A stretch of 64,000 nt of DNA from Deuterostichococcus epilithicus (Eukaryota; Chlorophyta; Trebouxiophyceae; Prasiolales; Stichococcaceae). Below are positions 34,136 through 45,882 of the stretch, piece by piece. The position numbers and the translations under genes were made by a program. The first letter of the stretch is position 1. Every line of letters begins with the position of its first letter. The notes beneath the pieces are model-generated. The model had not been told where the DNA came from. It saw only the letters and a list, made by a program, of their open reading frames with translations, and made no database searches. The stretch is from the NCBI GenBank assembly GCA_033439295.1, contig JAVTLE010000021.1, forward strand, positions 2,542,009 to 2,606,008, read 5' to 3'.

Positions 34136-36046
34136 TCAGGCTGCCGCGCCACCGACACCCACGGGCCATGCCTCCTCGCTGTTGCTGTCCCCGTCGTCGC
34201 TGTCGAAATCGTGTTCGTCGCCGTGCGGCGGCCCCGCGAAGGGCTGCTCCTCGTCGTCGTCAAAGAAGGCATGCGCGTTGGAGGCGCCGCCGCCGTCGCG
34301 CCGCTGCTGCTGCCGGTCGGCCCAGCGGCGGTCACCGCCGGCGCNGGCGCNGGNNTGCNGCACTGACTGCCAGGAGGGCGCGCCGCCGGGCCCGGCGCCG
34401 GCGAGCGCCGCATCCCGCATCCGAATGTCCTGCGCCTGCGGCGCCGAAACGAAGTCGTGCACGTCAGCACGCCCTCGCGTCACAGGCTCCTCAGGGTTGC
34501 ACAGGCGGCATGCTCGATCAGGCGCGCTGCCGCGCAGTGGCAGCACAGCCGCTAAGCGTGCAGGGCAGCGCCGTTCTCGTCGCTTTCAGGGTCGGCAGCC
34601 ATTCATCATGTAGGCAGCCATTCGTCATGTAGGCATGGCTGCCAAAACAGGTGTGCACCCCACACCTGGCGTGCGATGGGAGTGCGGAACAGGCGCTTCG
34701 GCTCCCAGGCGCCTGCCGCGTCCGGCTTGCTGCGGTTGTTTTCCGCCCTGCAGGCATCGAAAGGAACCAGTCAGAAACATGACGCGACACACCACCTTCT
34801 TTTGAAAGCGCTGACCGTTTGCCGATCGTCACCAATCGCCACCTGCCTCCTGATGCTTTGGTGAGCTCAGCTCACACGGCACAGGACCTGATGCCCACAT
34901 CAATGCCGTCGCTGCCATTTCCGGGGGGCACCACGCAGCAAAGTGGCCCGCTGGTGCTGAGATCACCACTGCAGGGAACCCCTCAGCGACATGCCAGTCA
35001 GAGTGCACATCGCGTCGCGGCGGAGAAGCTGCCGATGCCGACTGCTGAGCAGCGGGGAGCAGCACGCACCGCAGGGTGGCCCGCGCCCAACGGGTGAGCT
35101 CCCGCGGGGACAGGTACAGCACGCCGCCCTCAGCGTCCGCCTCCACATACAGCCGCAGCCGCCGCAGCGTTGCCGCCACGCCCAGCCCTGGGACATGCAC
35201 ACCATAATTCTGTCATTGCATCGATTGCGACGGTTTGCCGTCTTGACGTCTGCCTCCACGTACAGTCGCAGCCGCCGTAGCGTCGCCGCCAAGCCCAGCC
35301 CTGGGACACAAGTGCGGAAGCGGTCTGCAACGACACGCTCTTCGGCGTGCGATGCTCCAGACCGGTCGAGGATGCGGCTGGCGGGGGAGGCAGACCAACA
35401 ATTGCCTGTGCGGCAACTGTGCTGCAGCATGACGGGGTGTGACCTCAGCAGAGCGCAGGGTTTTGTCGCGCACCAGTCTTGTCGTTGGCAATGTACTCGT
35501 CGTAAAAGTAGCTGCCATCGCAGTCGGCGGGGTCCTGTGGTGCCTCCGACCTGCAACGGCCGGACATAAGGGGCAAATAAAGAGGATTGGGTTGCGTGAG
35601 ACCAGCGCGTCGAGTTCCAAGGGACCTGAGGATCCAACATCAGGGCGTTCACGAAGACATCCCTGAGAACGTGCTGCGTTTGGATGTGGGGAGGGCATGG
35701 GCAGCAAGGCGTGGCGAGCGGGGCAGCCTCCAGCGCGGAAGCTGCATCCCACGTCCCAGGACGCCTTACGCCGATCAGACCGGCTGGAACCACCCCATCG
35801 ACCGCCGCTGGGCACCAGCTGAGGGAAGAGACGGACCTGGCTTGGGCGGCGGGCGTGTGGTCGGGGGTGGCGCCCGCGCTGTAGGACGGCGTAAAGATGG
35901 CGGCAGGGTCATACGGCGGCACCAGGAAGGTGATCGAGTGCTCCACCTTCACCCTGCGCAGTTCACAAGGTGCCACGTCTGATGCTCAGCGAGGGAGCAT
36001 GGGCGCACGCCACATGCTGGTGCGGCTAATTATCGGATCACCTCAT
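34136..36046 (-). CDS. Uncharacterised protein with acidic C-terminal tail
   Basis: No family recognised. Blocks with coding character in order on the minus strand: VKVEHSITFLVPPYDPAAIF (about 35961-35880), DVFVNALMLDP (about 35670-35637), ADCDGSYFYDEYIANDK (about 35540-35480), LGVAATLRRLRLYVEADAEG then VLYLSPRELTRWARATL (about 35195-35060), SKPDAAGAWEPKRLFRTPIA (about 34730-34665), and a last exon ending in a Glu/Asp/Ser-rich tail before TGA 34138-34136. The tail (HAFFDDDEEQPF, DFDSDDGDSNSEEAW) looks disordered. A plausible start is ATG at 36046-36044: ATGAG followed by GTGATC, spliced to GGTGAAGGTGG, giving MRVKVEHS. One internal exon join is unsolved. Ambiguous bases at 34345-34359 fall in the last exon. 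The SPRELTRW string also occurs in dynein heavy chains, but nothing else supports that. Confidence 0.5.
34594..34631. repeat. 19-bp two-copy tandem repeat
   Basis: Units 34594-34612 and 34613-34631 differ at one position. They lie in an intron of the uncharacterised minus-strand gene. Confidence 0.85.
35132..35310 (-). repeat. Partial duplication of an acceptor and exon start (uncharacterised gene)
   Basis: About 65 bp covering the intron's end, the CCCAG acceptor and the first codons (LGVAATLRRLRLYVEAD) occur at 35196-35132 and again at 35310-35246. The copy nearer the gene's 3' side (35196-35132) continues into the long open exon. The other lies upstream and leads only to a short frame (LGLAATLRRLRLYVEADV then out of frame). 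Confidence 0.75.
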
Positions 36047-36135
36047 CACGACGACCAAGGCCTCCGCTAGAGAGGGGGGGGTGTGGGGGTGTCTGGGTCA
36101 TTTCGGATGTTCTTTGTTCATGGGGGCCTCTGCCA

Positions 36136-39100
36136 CTACTGATGCGGCCATCCAGGCTGGCAGGGCCGGGGAGCAGCCTCCGCCGCAGCACCCGGACGAA
36201 GGCGGCGGATCAGTCGACCTTTCCTTTGCCTGTTGAGTTGACGCCACGGTTCCAGGGCAAGCAGCTGCAAGGCAATCGCGTGAGGCTGTTGCAGCACCAC
36301 AGCACGAGTCCCGCACCGGGGGTTGCGGCGACGCTGCACGTGCTGCATCACCGCCAGGGTGTACACCTCCGCCACGTTCGCGGGCAGCCCCCGCATCTCC
36401 AGGGTGCACCCTTCGCCCAGCTTGTACCCCGGCAGAGCGCCCTGCGCGCCATGGATTGCTCTTCATTCAAATGAGGGGTTGAAGCAAGGATGAGCAGTCT
36501 CTCCAGGGTGCTCCCCTAGCTCGTACCCCGGCAGCGCGCCCTGCACAGCATGAGGTAGGTTCCTCGATTGGAGGAGCGGCTGAGGCGGCCAGTCTGCCCT
36601 GCGGCTTAAGCAACCTCGAGATTCCTGGTGACGACCCTGCAGATGAGACACGCAAGAGGACGCGGGGCCGCTGGTAAAGTCAGGCTGCCAGATGCTGCCG
36701 CAGGGGCACGCTGCAATGCGGCGGCTCTGTAGCCGCTGCAGATGTTCGTCGACCTCCGCATCTTCAGCCCCTGGTTCAGCTCACCATGGAGATTGCCTCT
36801 TCCAGCAGCACGACGGCCTTCTCAGCGTGGCTGCCCCACACGCCACGGTCCGCCACCTCCAGCGCCGCCGCCGCTGCCGCGCTGCCGGGGCCCGACCCGT
36901 GGCTCGACCCAGAGCCCGCCGCCTGCATGAGACGATGGGAGGAGCTTCGGTGGACGCGGCTCAAAGAGCACCTGATGTCGTCCTGCCTGATGACCTTCCC
37001 CTACAACGCTGCCCTACATGACAGCGCCTTGCATGCACTGGCAGCTGCGTAGAATGCCTGGCACACGAGAGTGCCAGGCCCACACTCGACCTGCGAAAGC
37101 GGTCGCAAGACACACGCACAGCGCCAGTGCAGAGAACATGCAGGCAAGTAAGCCATGCACCTCAAAGACGGACGGCTGCTGCTGCCGCTGCTGCTGCTGC
37201 TTCGAGGCGGGCGTAGAGCGCAGCTCGCGCAGGCAGGCCAGCAGCCGGTCCAGCACATGCAGCCGCGGTGGCGTGCCGCCGGCGAGCGCCTCGCGATACA
37301 CACCCAGGGCGCGGGCGCGCCAGTCGGCGGGGCTGGCGGCAGCCTCGGCCAGCGGCCGCGGCTTGCCGTGCAGCGCCCGCAGCAGCGCCAGCCCCTCCGG
37401 TGACCGCCTGCCGGCGAGAACTTACGAACAGTTCATACATCTTCAAAATGTAGCAAAGGGTGGGCGTGCGTGCAGTGGTTCAGTGACGCCTGCAAGGAAT
37501 ATCTATGAGGCACCACAGTGCAAGGACTTTGCGAGGTAAATAGACCGAGACTGGAGGATAGGCGTGCATGCATTGGCACCCGGCGACCTACAGACGACTG
37601 GCCAGCGAGCATCAGCCGTGTGAGGATCGCAGCCGTTGCCAAGACACGGGACAGCATCCAGTCATCCATTGTGAGGCGCACAGCAGGCACCACGCATGCA
37701 TGTTGCAGCGCAGCTGGCCACCAGTGCACAGGGGGTCGCACAGAACAGCAAATCGTCTGCAGCAGCCGCCGTCAATATGCTTCAAGTGGCAGGGGGCGCA
37801 CCGGGTGCCGGGCACGAGGGCGTGCGCTGTGGCGGCGGGCGGGTAGCCGCCGGGGCGCCACATAGCGCGGATGCAGTTGTAGCACAGCCGGATGAGCGTG
37901 AAGGCGTGCGCCTCGCCCACTGGGACGTGCTGCACCCGCATCAGCCTGCGGCGCCCAGCAGCGGCATGGTGAGGGGAGGCGGTGCCATGCGACTGCGAAC
38001 TCTCAGTCAGTCAGGGGTGAATGCAATCCAGGCACAGGGTCCCTGCGCCGCTGCGCGAGGGGAGGCGGCGCTGGAATGGGCATCTCTGCATGCAATGCTG
38101 ACGCGCGGTCCTCGAGGCGAATGGCGACGACGATGGTGGACCATTGGGAGATGAGTGGGCGGCCCCAGCCCCGTCTCGGCCCTGTCTCAGCCCACAGCCC
38201 CAGCCCAGTCTCATAGAGCCTGGGGCGTACTTCGGCTCAGTCCCACATAGTCCAGGGAGAGGGAAAAAAAGAAGAAAAGGTAATGCGCACTGCAGGATGT
38301 CGAAAGCGAGCTCTGCCTCCTCGGCGCGCTGGCAGGCCGACAGCAGCGCGGCGTACGTGAAGGCATCCGGCCGGTGGCCCGCCGCCGTCAAGTCCGCCAC
38401 GAGGTCGGCGGCGTCGCCGAGGCGGAAGGCGCGCCCCGCGGCGGCGATGAGGGAGTTGTAGGCGCGCAGGTGGGGCGGCAGCTGCCGCGCGCGCATCGTC
38501 TGTGACGCGGCGCACGTCGAAAGGTGAGGCGCAAGGCGAGGCAAGGCCGCTTGCGGGCGGAGTGTCAACGGGCACCGGCAGGGCTGCACAGCAGTGCAGG
38601 TTGCGCCGAGACAGACATCGCGCAGGGGGAGGCGTGCACATCGGGAAGGCGCGCNTGGGGGAGGGGGGGAGGGGGGTTCGCTCGGGTGTGCAACTGTGCG
38701 GCTCGGGGGCACAGCAGTGCATACCTTGTACACCTCGAAGGCGCGCTTCAGCTGGCCATTGGTGACGCACACCACGATCAGCGATGACAGCGTGTCCTGC
38801 GGTAGGGCAGGTTGAGGTTTTCTGACGATTGTTGTGACAGGGGTTGATGGAGCCCAACCACCAGCACGAGGCGCCTGGGTGGACATCCTCGTTTGTTGGA
38901 GTCGGTCTGTCGGGTCTCTTCCTGCAGCGTGCCGCCCCTCATTGCCAGCCGCATCGGATGCTGCGTTGCTGCTGCATGCCAGTTTAGGTGCTCACCGCGC
39001 AGGGGTGCATTCTCTCCGCATCCATCTCGTCAAGGAGCGAGAAAGCCAGCTGCACGTCGCCGGCAGCGCCCGCGACCGACATCAATGTCCCGTACAGGCG

Positions 39101-42100
39101 CGTGTCCGGCTCCACGCCGTTCCTGCAGGGAGTGGTGTGTCATGTCAGCAGGTGTGCGCCCCTGCACATGGCGAAGCATTTGCGCCAGAGGCTGGACACC
39201 TGAGCACAGCCCATTTCTGCAGGTACTGCGCGCCCGTCCCCGGCCTGAACCATGCTTGCTGAAAGTGGATGACGACCCCGTGCCTCGGATGCTGCAGAGG
39301 GTCGTGGCGACGGGCAGGAGACAACAGGCGTGCGAGTGTCGGTGGCAGGCTTCGTGCCTCTGCATGTCGGAGTAGATCTTCATGGCCTCCTCCGCGTTGG
39401 CAGGCTGGCAGCCCGCCTTGCAGGCGCCGATCGCCGCCGTGTAGACCACACGGCTGTGCGTCACCTGTGTGCGCAGGTACAACGCTCAGCCGCAGTGCGA
39501 CCTCGCTGCGACAATGCCGCAATGTCCAATATGCAGTGACAATGCCTGCGCAGCAGCTTTTCGGTGGATCATTGCGACACAAGCACCAGCAGCAGCCATG
39601 TCATGCAAGGCCCGGAGGAGCTTAAACGGACAGGCACCTTAGCGGTCATGGCGCGGCTGTACACCTTGAGCGCCATATCGGGCTTGTCGGCGCGGCAGCA
39701 GGCGTCAATAAGCGCGGCATACGTGTGCGCGTCCGGCCTGCAGTGGTGTTCCTGCGACCGTGGTGTGCACAGTTTGCTTCATGCCCACAGCAGCGGCAGC
39801 ACAGGAGCCCCTGTACTGCATACCTAACACATTCTTGCAGGAAATGTCAAGACCCCAACAGAACTGCTTTTTGGTCCTGGCAGGGCTGGCCCGCATCCAG
39901 AGTCGACTGTTCCGGCAGCCACTACCACCAACACTCAGGGCCAGCGGACTCCGAGCGCACCTCCATGTCGGAGACAACCTCCAAAGCGCGCTGCAGCTGC
40001 CCCGCGCGCCCAGCCAGCGTGATGAGCGCATTGTACACCACTGCATCTGGCTGCACCCGCGCCTCCTGCGATCGCAGCAGCACCAGGCGTGTCAATGTCT
40101 AAAGCCTGTGTCGGATGCAGCAACGGCTGCACCCCAGGGAAAGACAGCATCCTGCCAGGGACACCCTCCGCATGTCCAGGGCTGTACGCCATCTCCGGTC
40201 ATTGAGAGCCATGCAAGGCGCGTCCAACAGCATGACGTCGCTGCGGTTGCAAGGCTGGGTGTCCAGAGGGTCCAGGGGGTGGATCCTGGACCCTGTGCAG
40301 ACTCTCACCTCCATCCCAGATTCTCAACGTTCAGTCACCTTCATGTCGTCCAGCAGGAGGAAGGCGCGTTCCAGCAGCACCAGCTGCTGGCGGCGGTCCG
40401 CCGCCGGCGCCGCCGCCGCCACCGCGCCGCCGAGCGCGCTGATGAGCGCGCTGAACACGTGGCGGTCCAGCTTGCAGCCCTCGGCACGCATCTGCTCGTA
40501 CTCAGCCAGCGCCGCCGATGAGTCGCCCGCTCCGGCGCACGCTGCGGCAGACAACAAGTGGAGCCATGACGTCCCGGTTGAGCCGGGGGCCTCTTGTCAC
40601 GACCCGCGTTCTGCACCCCCCCTATTTCGGTTCTGCATCGACTATTTTTGGGCTCATTGATCAGCATGAGGAACCCGAGCTAAGCAGGATTCGCGTACAG
40701 GCCTGCCGCAGTGGACCACGGCTGCAACCGCGGATGCACAGCGCTGCATGTGTTTCCTGGCTATTCAAGCAGACCGGTTCCGTGCAACATGTTTTCAGGT
40801 CGTACCCTTTATGACATTGGTATACAGGAAGGTGTCGGGCTTGCGTCCCGTGGAGCGCCACATGTCTGCCACCTGCAGCGCCGCTTTTGAGTCTCGCGCC
40901 GCCGCGCACACCGATACCTGCGCCCCCGCATCCAACCATCATGGGCAGCTCTAGGACCCCGGTCACAGTCGTTTTGCCAGAAGTTGCAGCAGGAGGTCTC
41001 GAAATCTCGCCACCGGGCCAGCTTCGTTTCCGTTCAGGAGCTTCTTCACAGTTGGCCTGGCGAGGCAGCAGCGTGTGACACATACGAGGCAGGACTGCCG
41101 CACCAGCATGGTGTATGTCTTTGCGTTGGCGACACCGCGCGGCAGCAGCGCCACGAAACGCAGCGCAGCGTCCACGGCGCGCTGGTCCTTCGCCGTCCCC
41201 AGGAAGTGCTTCTGCCGCAGCCTGCGATTGAGAGGCCGGCCAGTCAGCGCACCAGGCGGGCGCCCTGGAGGAGTGGATGAGGACTGTCTTGCAGGCACAG
41301 GCCACCATGCCAGTACAAACCGACGCCTCGGATGCGCCAGTCTGAGACTTTTCACAGATGCAGATCTGCAGCAAGCCCTGAAGCTTGAGGCAGCAGGCCT
41401 GCGACGAGACTACAGGACGAAACTCCCTTCAGCAGACTCGCCGCGTGGCCGCCGCACCTGGGGAGCACATCGGTGCGCCGGGCGGCGACGAGCGCCTCGC
41501 ACACCGCCAGCGCATCACCCAGGCGGCCCTGGTTGGCGGCATCGCTGAAGACCGCCAGCAGGTCCATTGAATCAGCGCTTTTGGCGTCGAGGCCCAGGCG
41601 CTTCAAGACTGGCGGCGCAGTCGCGCCGGACGCCTTCTCGTGCGCCTGGTCACATGCCGCGGGCGCGCCGCTCGCGACAGATGCGCCTGCGCCGGTGGCG
41701 GATGGCGCGGCACCATTGGCAGAGGGCGCGGCGCCATTGGCATGGGCTCCACCGACCATGGGCGCAGAGCCGTTGGCACCAGCCCCGCCGCTGGTATGCG
41801 CGGGGCTGCCGTGCCGCTGCTGCTGGAGCGGACCGGCTGCGTCGGCCGGCGCTGACGCGCCGTTTGACACGGCTGCCTGCCGTTGTGCAACTGCCGCAGG
41901 CAGCTGCTGCTCAGCAGCGGCAACCGTCGGTGCGGCATCCCGAACCGCCTGCAGCGGCTCGCGCAACGTCGTCTCATCGGCGGGGTGCGCCTGCTGTGGC
42001 TGTGCCAGAACCGCAGCGTCCTCCCGCACACGCTCCTGCTCGCTCGCGGCAATGCTGGGGTCCCCGAACCGAAAGAGGAGGCTGCCATCCCGCGTGACGT

Positions 42101-42474
42101 CTATGCTGCAGCCCGGATGGGTCGTTGCAGGAGTGGAGATCGTGCGTTGCGAAGAGACCCGAGACCTGCGTCAGAAATGTCCAATGCCCGTGAATGAACC
42201 GGCCTGATCCGATTCTGCAGTCGTCAGCTTGCGCTGTTCGGTTCCGACATGGTCTCATTGGGTGTGGAACGCGGTCTGTGATCGTTTGACATCCTCCACA
42301 ATGTCCAGACGCTGAATGACGCCTCTTAATCAGAGCAGATGGACCGTACCTGCTCAGAGGCTGTCGGAACGGGGGCTGCTTAGGTTGCTGCGCATGGCTT
42401 GCGCTGGCAGCGCTGCAGCGCGCCGCCGGACGCTGCTGGCCGGGGTGCAGCATGCGATCTGCGGCAGGCTGCAT
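36136..42474 (-). CDS. MRL1: PPR protein, MRL1-like (rbcL mRNA maturation factor type)
   Basis: About 16 exons on the minus strand. Start ATG 42474 (MQPAADRMLHPGQQRPAARC) or 42453 gives a Gln/Ser/Ala/Arg-rich plastid-type transit peptide. Exons 42474-42350 and 42105-41458 join to SIDVTRDGSLLFRFGDPSIA, then a long Ala-rich linker. PPR units follow: DTFLYTNVI/DSSAALAEYEQM, DAVVYNALITLAGRAGQLQRA, DAHTYAALIDACCRADKPDM, VVYTAAIGACK, PDTRLYGTLMSVAGAAGD and DAFTYAALLSACQ. The C-terminal part has LMRVQHVPVGEAHAFTLIR, HVLDRLLACLREL and LPANVAEVYTLAVMQ, the layout of MRL1. In Chlamydomonas and Arabidopsis MRL1 stabilises the 5' end of rbcL mRNA in the chloroplast. The intron after SDMQ (exon end 39358) is GC-AG. 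Join certainty falls after 37830. A stop at 36138-36136 closes a basic tail. The MRL1 assignment rests on remembered architecture and needs an alignment. Confidence 0.65.
36396..36552 (-). repeat. Partial duplication of an acceptor and exon start (MRL1-like gene)
   Basis: The acceptor GCAG plus GALPGYKLGE and the following CTGGAG bases (36453-36396) recur at 36552-36498 as GCAG plus GALPGYELGE. The copy at lower coordinates continues into the conserved LPANVAEVYTLAV exon. The upstream copy soon leaves the frame. Confidence 0.78.
37168..37202 (-). repeat. CTG/CAG repeat coding poly-Gln in the MRL1-like gene
   Basis: A run of CTG on the plus strand encodes QQQQ-R-QQQ on the minus strand, between the HVLDRLLACL block and the next exon. 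Confidence 0.75.
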
Positions 42475-43283
42475 CTTGTTGCTGCTCGTGTCAGCGACGC
42501 CGACCGAGGCCGCCTACTCACCGCCTGCCTCGCTGTTGCATCTGTCGCTGGCGAAGCCCCGTCTGCCGTCAACCGCGGCTCGCGCATTTACTTCGATCCG
42601 TGGCCAAACTGCAACGGTAAGTTCTGCGAAGGTGCTATGCCCGAGGCTGTCCACGGCCGATGAACAGCACCGGTTCCGGAACCGTGGCTAGACTGCCGGG
42701 GAGTTGAGATGTGGCGGCCATCCACTCGGAGCCTTGTTGCCCCCAGGCCTACTACCTGAGAACGGCTTCACCTTCCGGACCCTTAGCACAGGTTGGATGA
42801 GCCTGGACCAGCTCCAAGCGTCGTCTGCTCTCGTTACACCACACACAACGCACAACATTGAGCTTAAGAGCGTGACTAAGTTGGAAACGGACATGCTCTC
42901 TGAGTGCAGCCAGGACACACACATGTGGGCGGCAACAGCTGCAGTGGACCTGGCAAATACAACACATGCAATGCGGCGACATGCGGGATGCGCGCTGTAC
43001 ATACTTTGAGCACAATAAACGTACTCTTCTGGACTGCTACAATTTGCGACAGAGTCTAGTGTACAGATCTGGCGTGGTCCTTCCTTGCTTGCTGCGACAT
43101 CCATGATCTCACCCCTTCTGGAAGCGGGCGCCCCTTCTGCGCCGCCCGTGCAGTCTGGCGAGGGTGGGCAGCCTGGGGATGCGTCCAAGGGCCGCCGTCT
43201 GGCCCCGGTCGCAGCTTGGACTGGCCGACGGTCTGACTGGCGGACGCCGCCCCAGCGACCGTCCTGGGCCGGCCGCTGCGGCC
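42475..43283. other. Intergenic stretch between the MRL1-like gene and its minus-strand neighbour
   Basis: About 800 bp. It should contain the MRL1-like promoter and the 3' UTR of the upstream minus-strand gene. A plus-strand frame starting near 42452 begins with a signal-peptide-like run (MRSAAGCILLLLVSA) and reaches a GTAAGT, but overlaps the MRL1-like first exon and has no recognised continuation. Confidence 0.4.
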
Positions 43284-45882
43284 TCAGATGATGTCCATGG
43301 CGGGCCAGGAGCAGGCGCCCGAGCTGGTGTGGCGGATGATTGGCACGGCGCGGGGGCGCAGCATGTCGCGCTGCAGCGAAACCACCCGCGACACCAGCTG
43401 CAGCAGGTCCGTCTCCTTGCGCCCTAGCGCCGCCCGCAGCCGCCTGAGCGCAATTTGCCAACAACGAACAAACTCAGTCCGGGCGGCAAAGTTGCCTCTA
43501 TTGGACCTTTGCTTTCTCTTCGTGCTTCGCGCAAGCATGTTGTGCCGGGTGCACAGTGCAAAGTATCAATGCAGCCACGGGCATGCGAGCTTGGACATGT
43601 GTTCGGGTCGTCGTTCCAGACACTTTGTGAAGGCGGGGGCGGCCGGCTGGCAAGGGTTCAGCCGGATGCACCTGTTGGTGGCGTAGCTGCTGTACAGCAG
43701 GAAGGACAGCATGGCGACGGAAGCGACAGAGGCGCCCAGGGCGGCGCGCTGCCAGCCCACGCGGCGCAGCCGCTTGCCCATAACTGCTGCCGGCTGCGCC
43801 AGCTGAGGCGGCAGCGCTGGCAGGCGCGTGTAAACCACCTGGCCCCAGTCCTGTGGAGCCGCCAGGTCATGCAGATGTGAGCCCTCCAGATCATATTGAC
43901 GGTGCTCCTGGCTGCCAACACTGCTCCTTCTAGGTTTCTCGACTCGGAGATCAGATCAGCCAGGGCATGTGAGCCCTGTGAGGCACCAAGACATGGCTGC
44001 GGACGCTAATGGGAGGCTCAGCATTCGCCCTGAACGACCAGGCGCGCCCACCTGCAGAGTCTCCCACAGGCGCGCGAGGGCGGCTGACGGCATGCGACTC
44101 GACAGGTAGGCCTTGAGAGAGGCGTAGAAGGAGGCGTCTCGGGCCGCCGCATCCTCCACCAGCCCATCGCCCAGACTCTCTGCAGGATGAATTCAACCAT
44201 GCGCATCCAGACTCTAGACAGTTTGCAGATCGAGTGGAGACCACATTCCTACCCGTGGTGCCACTCGCAACTGTGATGATCCGCCTTGCAATTACACCGG
44301 AACATTAGAGTCTGCAGAAAACCTTGGACACGCGAACGAAAACCTGGCTGTGCACGCATACCTGTGTCTGGGACTGCGCCAGGCTCCTGCGCGGCTGCCG
44401 AGGCAGTGATCTCTTGTTCGCCAGCCTGCAGCAAAATGTGCTCGGACTTGTCATGCGCTGTGTGTGACCGACATTAAAGCACGCTGCGCTGATGCGGCGC
44501 AGAACGGCATTTTAACTTATATCAAGCCTGGAGCAGCTTCCAGCCTGGATACGCCATACGGCAGAGGGCAGATCCGCACACTGGCACCACTTTGCAGGCT
44601 TCACAGGACGCTTTATTAAAGCAAGCATGACAAGAACTCGCCTCCAGGTGCGCCAGCGCATCCTGCAGCACCGGGTGTGCCTCCCACGCCGCGCCTGCGC
44701 CGCCGGCGGCGGACACAGCCAGTTCCGAGTAGGATGAGCCCAGCGGGCTGGCCGGCTCGGAGGCGATCGGCAAGCGGTGCACGCCCGACGACGCAAACGA
44801 CGCCGCCAATCCGCCGCCGCCGTTGCCGCCCAGGCCGGCCGTCGCCAGCTGGAGCTGCTCCGCAAAGCTGGCCTCCAGGCCGGCCTCGGAGACAAAGCCG
44901 CCAGCAACAACGCCGCCGACGTCGGTGCCCGACGAGTGCAGACTGCCTTGAGGGCTGCCATCCGCCTCGTGCTCAGGCAGGGCTTCCAAATCGGGCAGTG
45001 ACGGCGGCGACGGCACCGCGTCAGCGTCGGAGCCCGAGGCTGCCTCGGCGTCGGAGGCGAACACGGCCTCGCCATCGGAGCCCGACGTTGGCGGCGCGAA
45101 GTGGTCACTCAGGTGCTCGAAGGATTGGGCCGAACCGGACAGCGCACTGGGAGAGTTGCTGCCGTCAGCGCTGGCTGCAGCGCTGCGCTCCTGCACCACG
45201 GGTTCCTATAGATGCAACACAAAGGCTTTAAAGTCCGGCACGGCTCGCGTACAGCTCACTAAGTCAAGGACAAGTGTCCAAGCAAACCAGTTTCACGAGG
45301 TGGTGACGTTTGCTGCGAACAGGGATGCACGTGCGCAGCCGCAGCCATGCTGGTGCTCTTGTAAGTGACGCACCATGCCCAGAGGCCGTGTCAAGCTCAC
45401 CTCATCGCAACCGGTCTCCAGAGGCTGCGGCGTGTCCATGCAGCGGGGGGACTGCAGCGGCGAGCCGACCGGGGTGATGCTCACTGTGACTGCGTCGGCG
45501 CCTGACACAAGGCGCACTTGCACCTCCTCTGCTGCACCATCGCTGTCTGATTGCGTCGGCCTGCAAGACGAGGACCGATGTGAGCCTTGTGTGCCGAATT
45601 GTGTGCAAGAACCGGCACGCATTGCTGCCCTGCAGTCTCCGCAGGCAGTACGCTCACGAAACCCTTCATATGCACACTGTCTGCAGGCGAATGAACAGCA
45701 TGTAGGTCGATAGCTGTGCACTGCGCTGACACAGCCGCGCAGGAACAGCCATGTAGGAAGGGCGCTCACTGGGGGCGGCTGTCGCAGGGGGAGTCAGGGT
45801 TTTCGGGCAGCAGCTCCCAGTCCTCGCTGTTGGCGCGGCTCAGGCGCTCCGGCAAAGGGCCGCCGACTGGCGACAGCGGCAT
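43284..45882 (-). CDS. Disordered, single-pass membrane protein with ATG8-binding-like motif (ATI-like, tentative)
   Basis: Seven exons (45882-45770, 45560-45401, 45205-44591, 44425-44362, 44179-44052, 43850-43672, 43443-43284) give 472 residues; phases agree. Start ATG 45882 opens MPLSPVGGPLPERLSRANSE, then DWELLPENPDSP. The W-E-L-L with acidic neighbours fits the AIM/LIR consensus (W/F/Y-x-x-L/I/V) for ATG8. A long Ser/Asp/Glu/Ala-rich disordered region follows, then a short Cys cluster and a folded-looking segment (DASFYASLKAYLSSRMPSAA). One transmembrane helix comes near the C-terminus (ALGASVASVAMLSFLLYSSY), with a helical tail (ETDLLQLVSRVVSLQRDML). This layout resembles plant ATI1/ATI2 selective-autophagy receptors of ER and plastids, but I see no clear sequence homology, so that is inference. 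The donor at the end of exon 3 (44591) is the weakest join; if it is wrong, exon 3 runs to a stop at 44522. Confidence 0.55.

Noticed and set aside
35060-35120. SPRELTRW as evidence for a dynein heavy chain
   Set aside because: The string is short, the gene is under 2 kb and no AAA+ motifs accompany it.
33036-38655. Ambiguous bases as biological signal
   Set aside because: Single Ns at 33036 and 38655 and a small cluster at 34345-34359 lie in GC-rich or G-run sequence and look like base-calling gaps.
42704-43009. Plus-strand 101-codon frame between the MRL1-like gene and its neighbour
   Set aside because: Open but with no homology, no clear start context and no partner exons.
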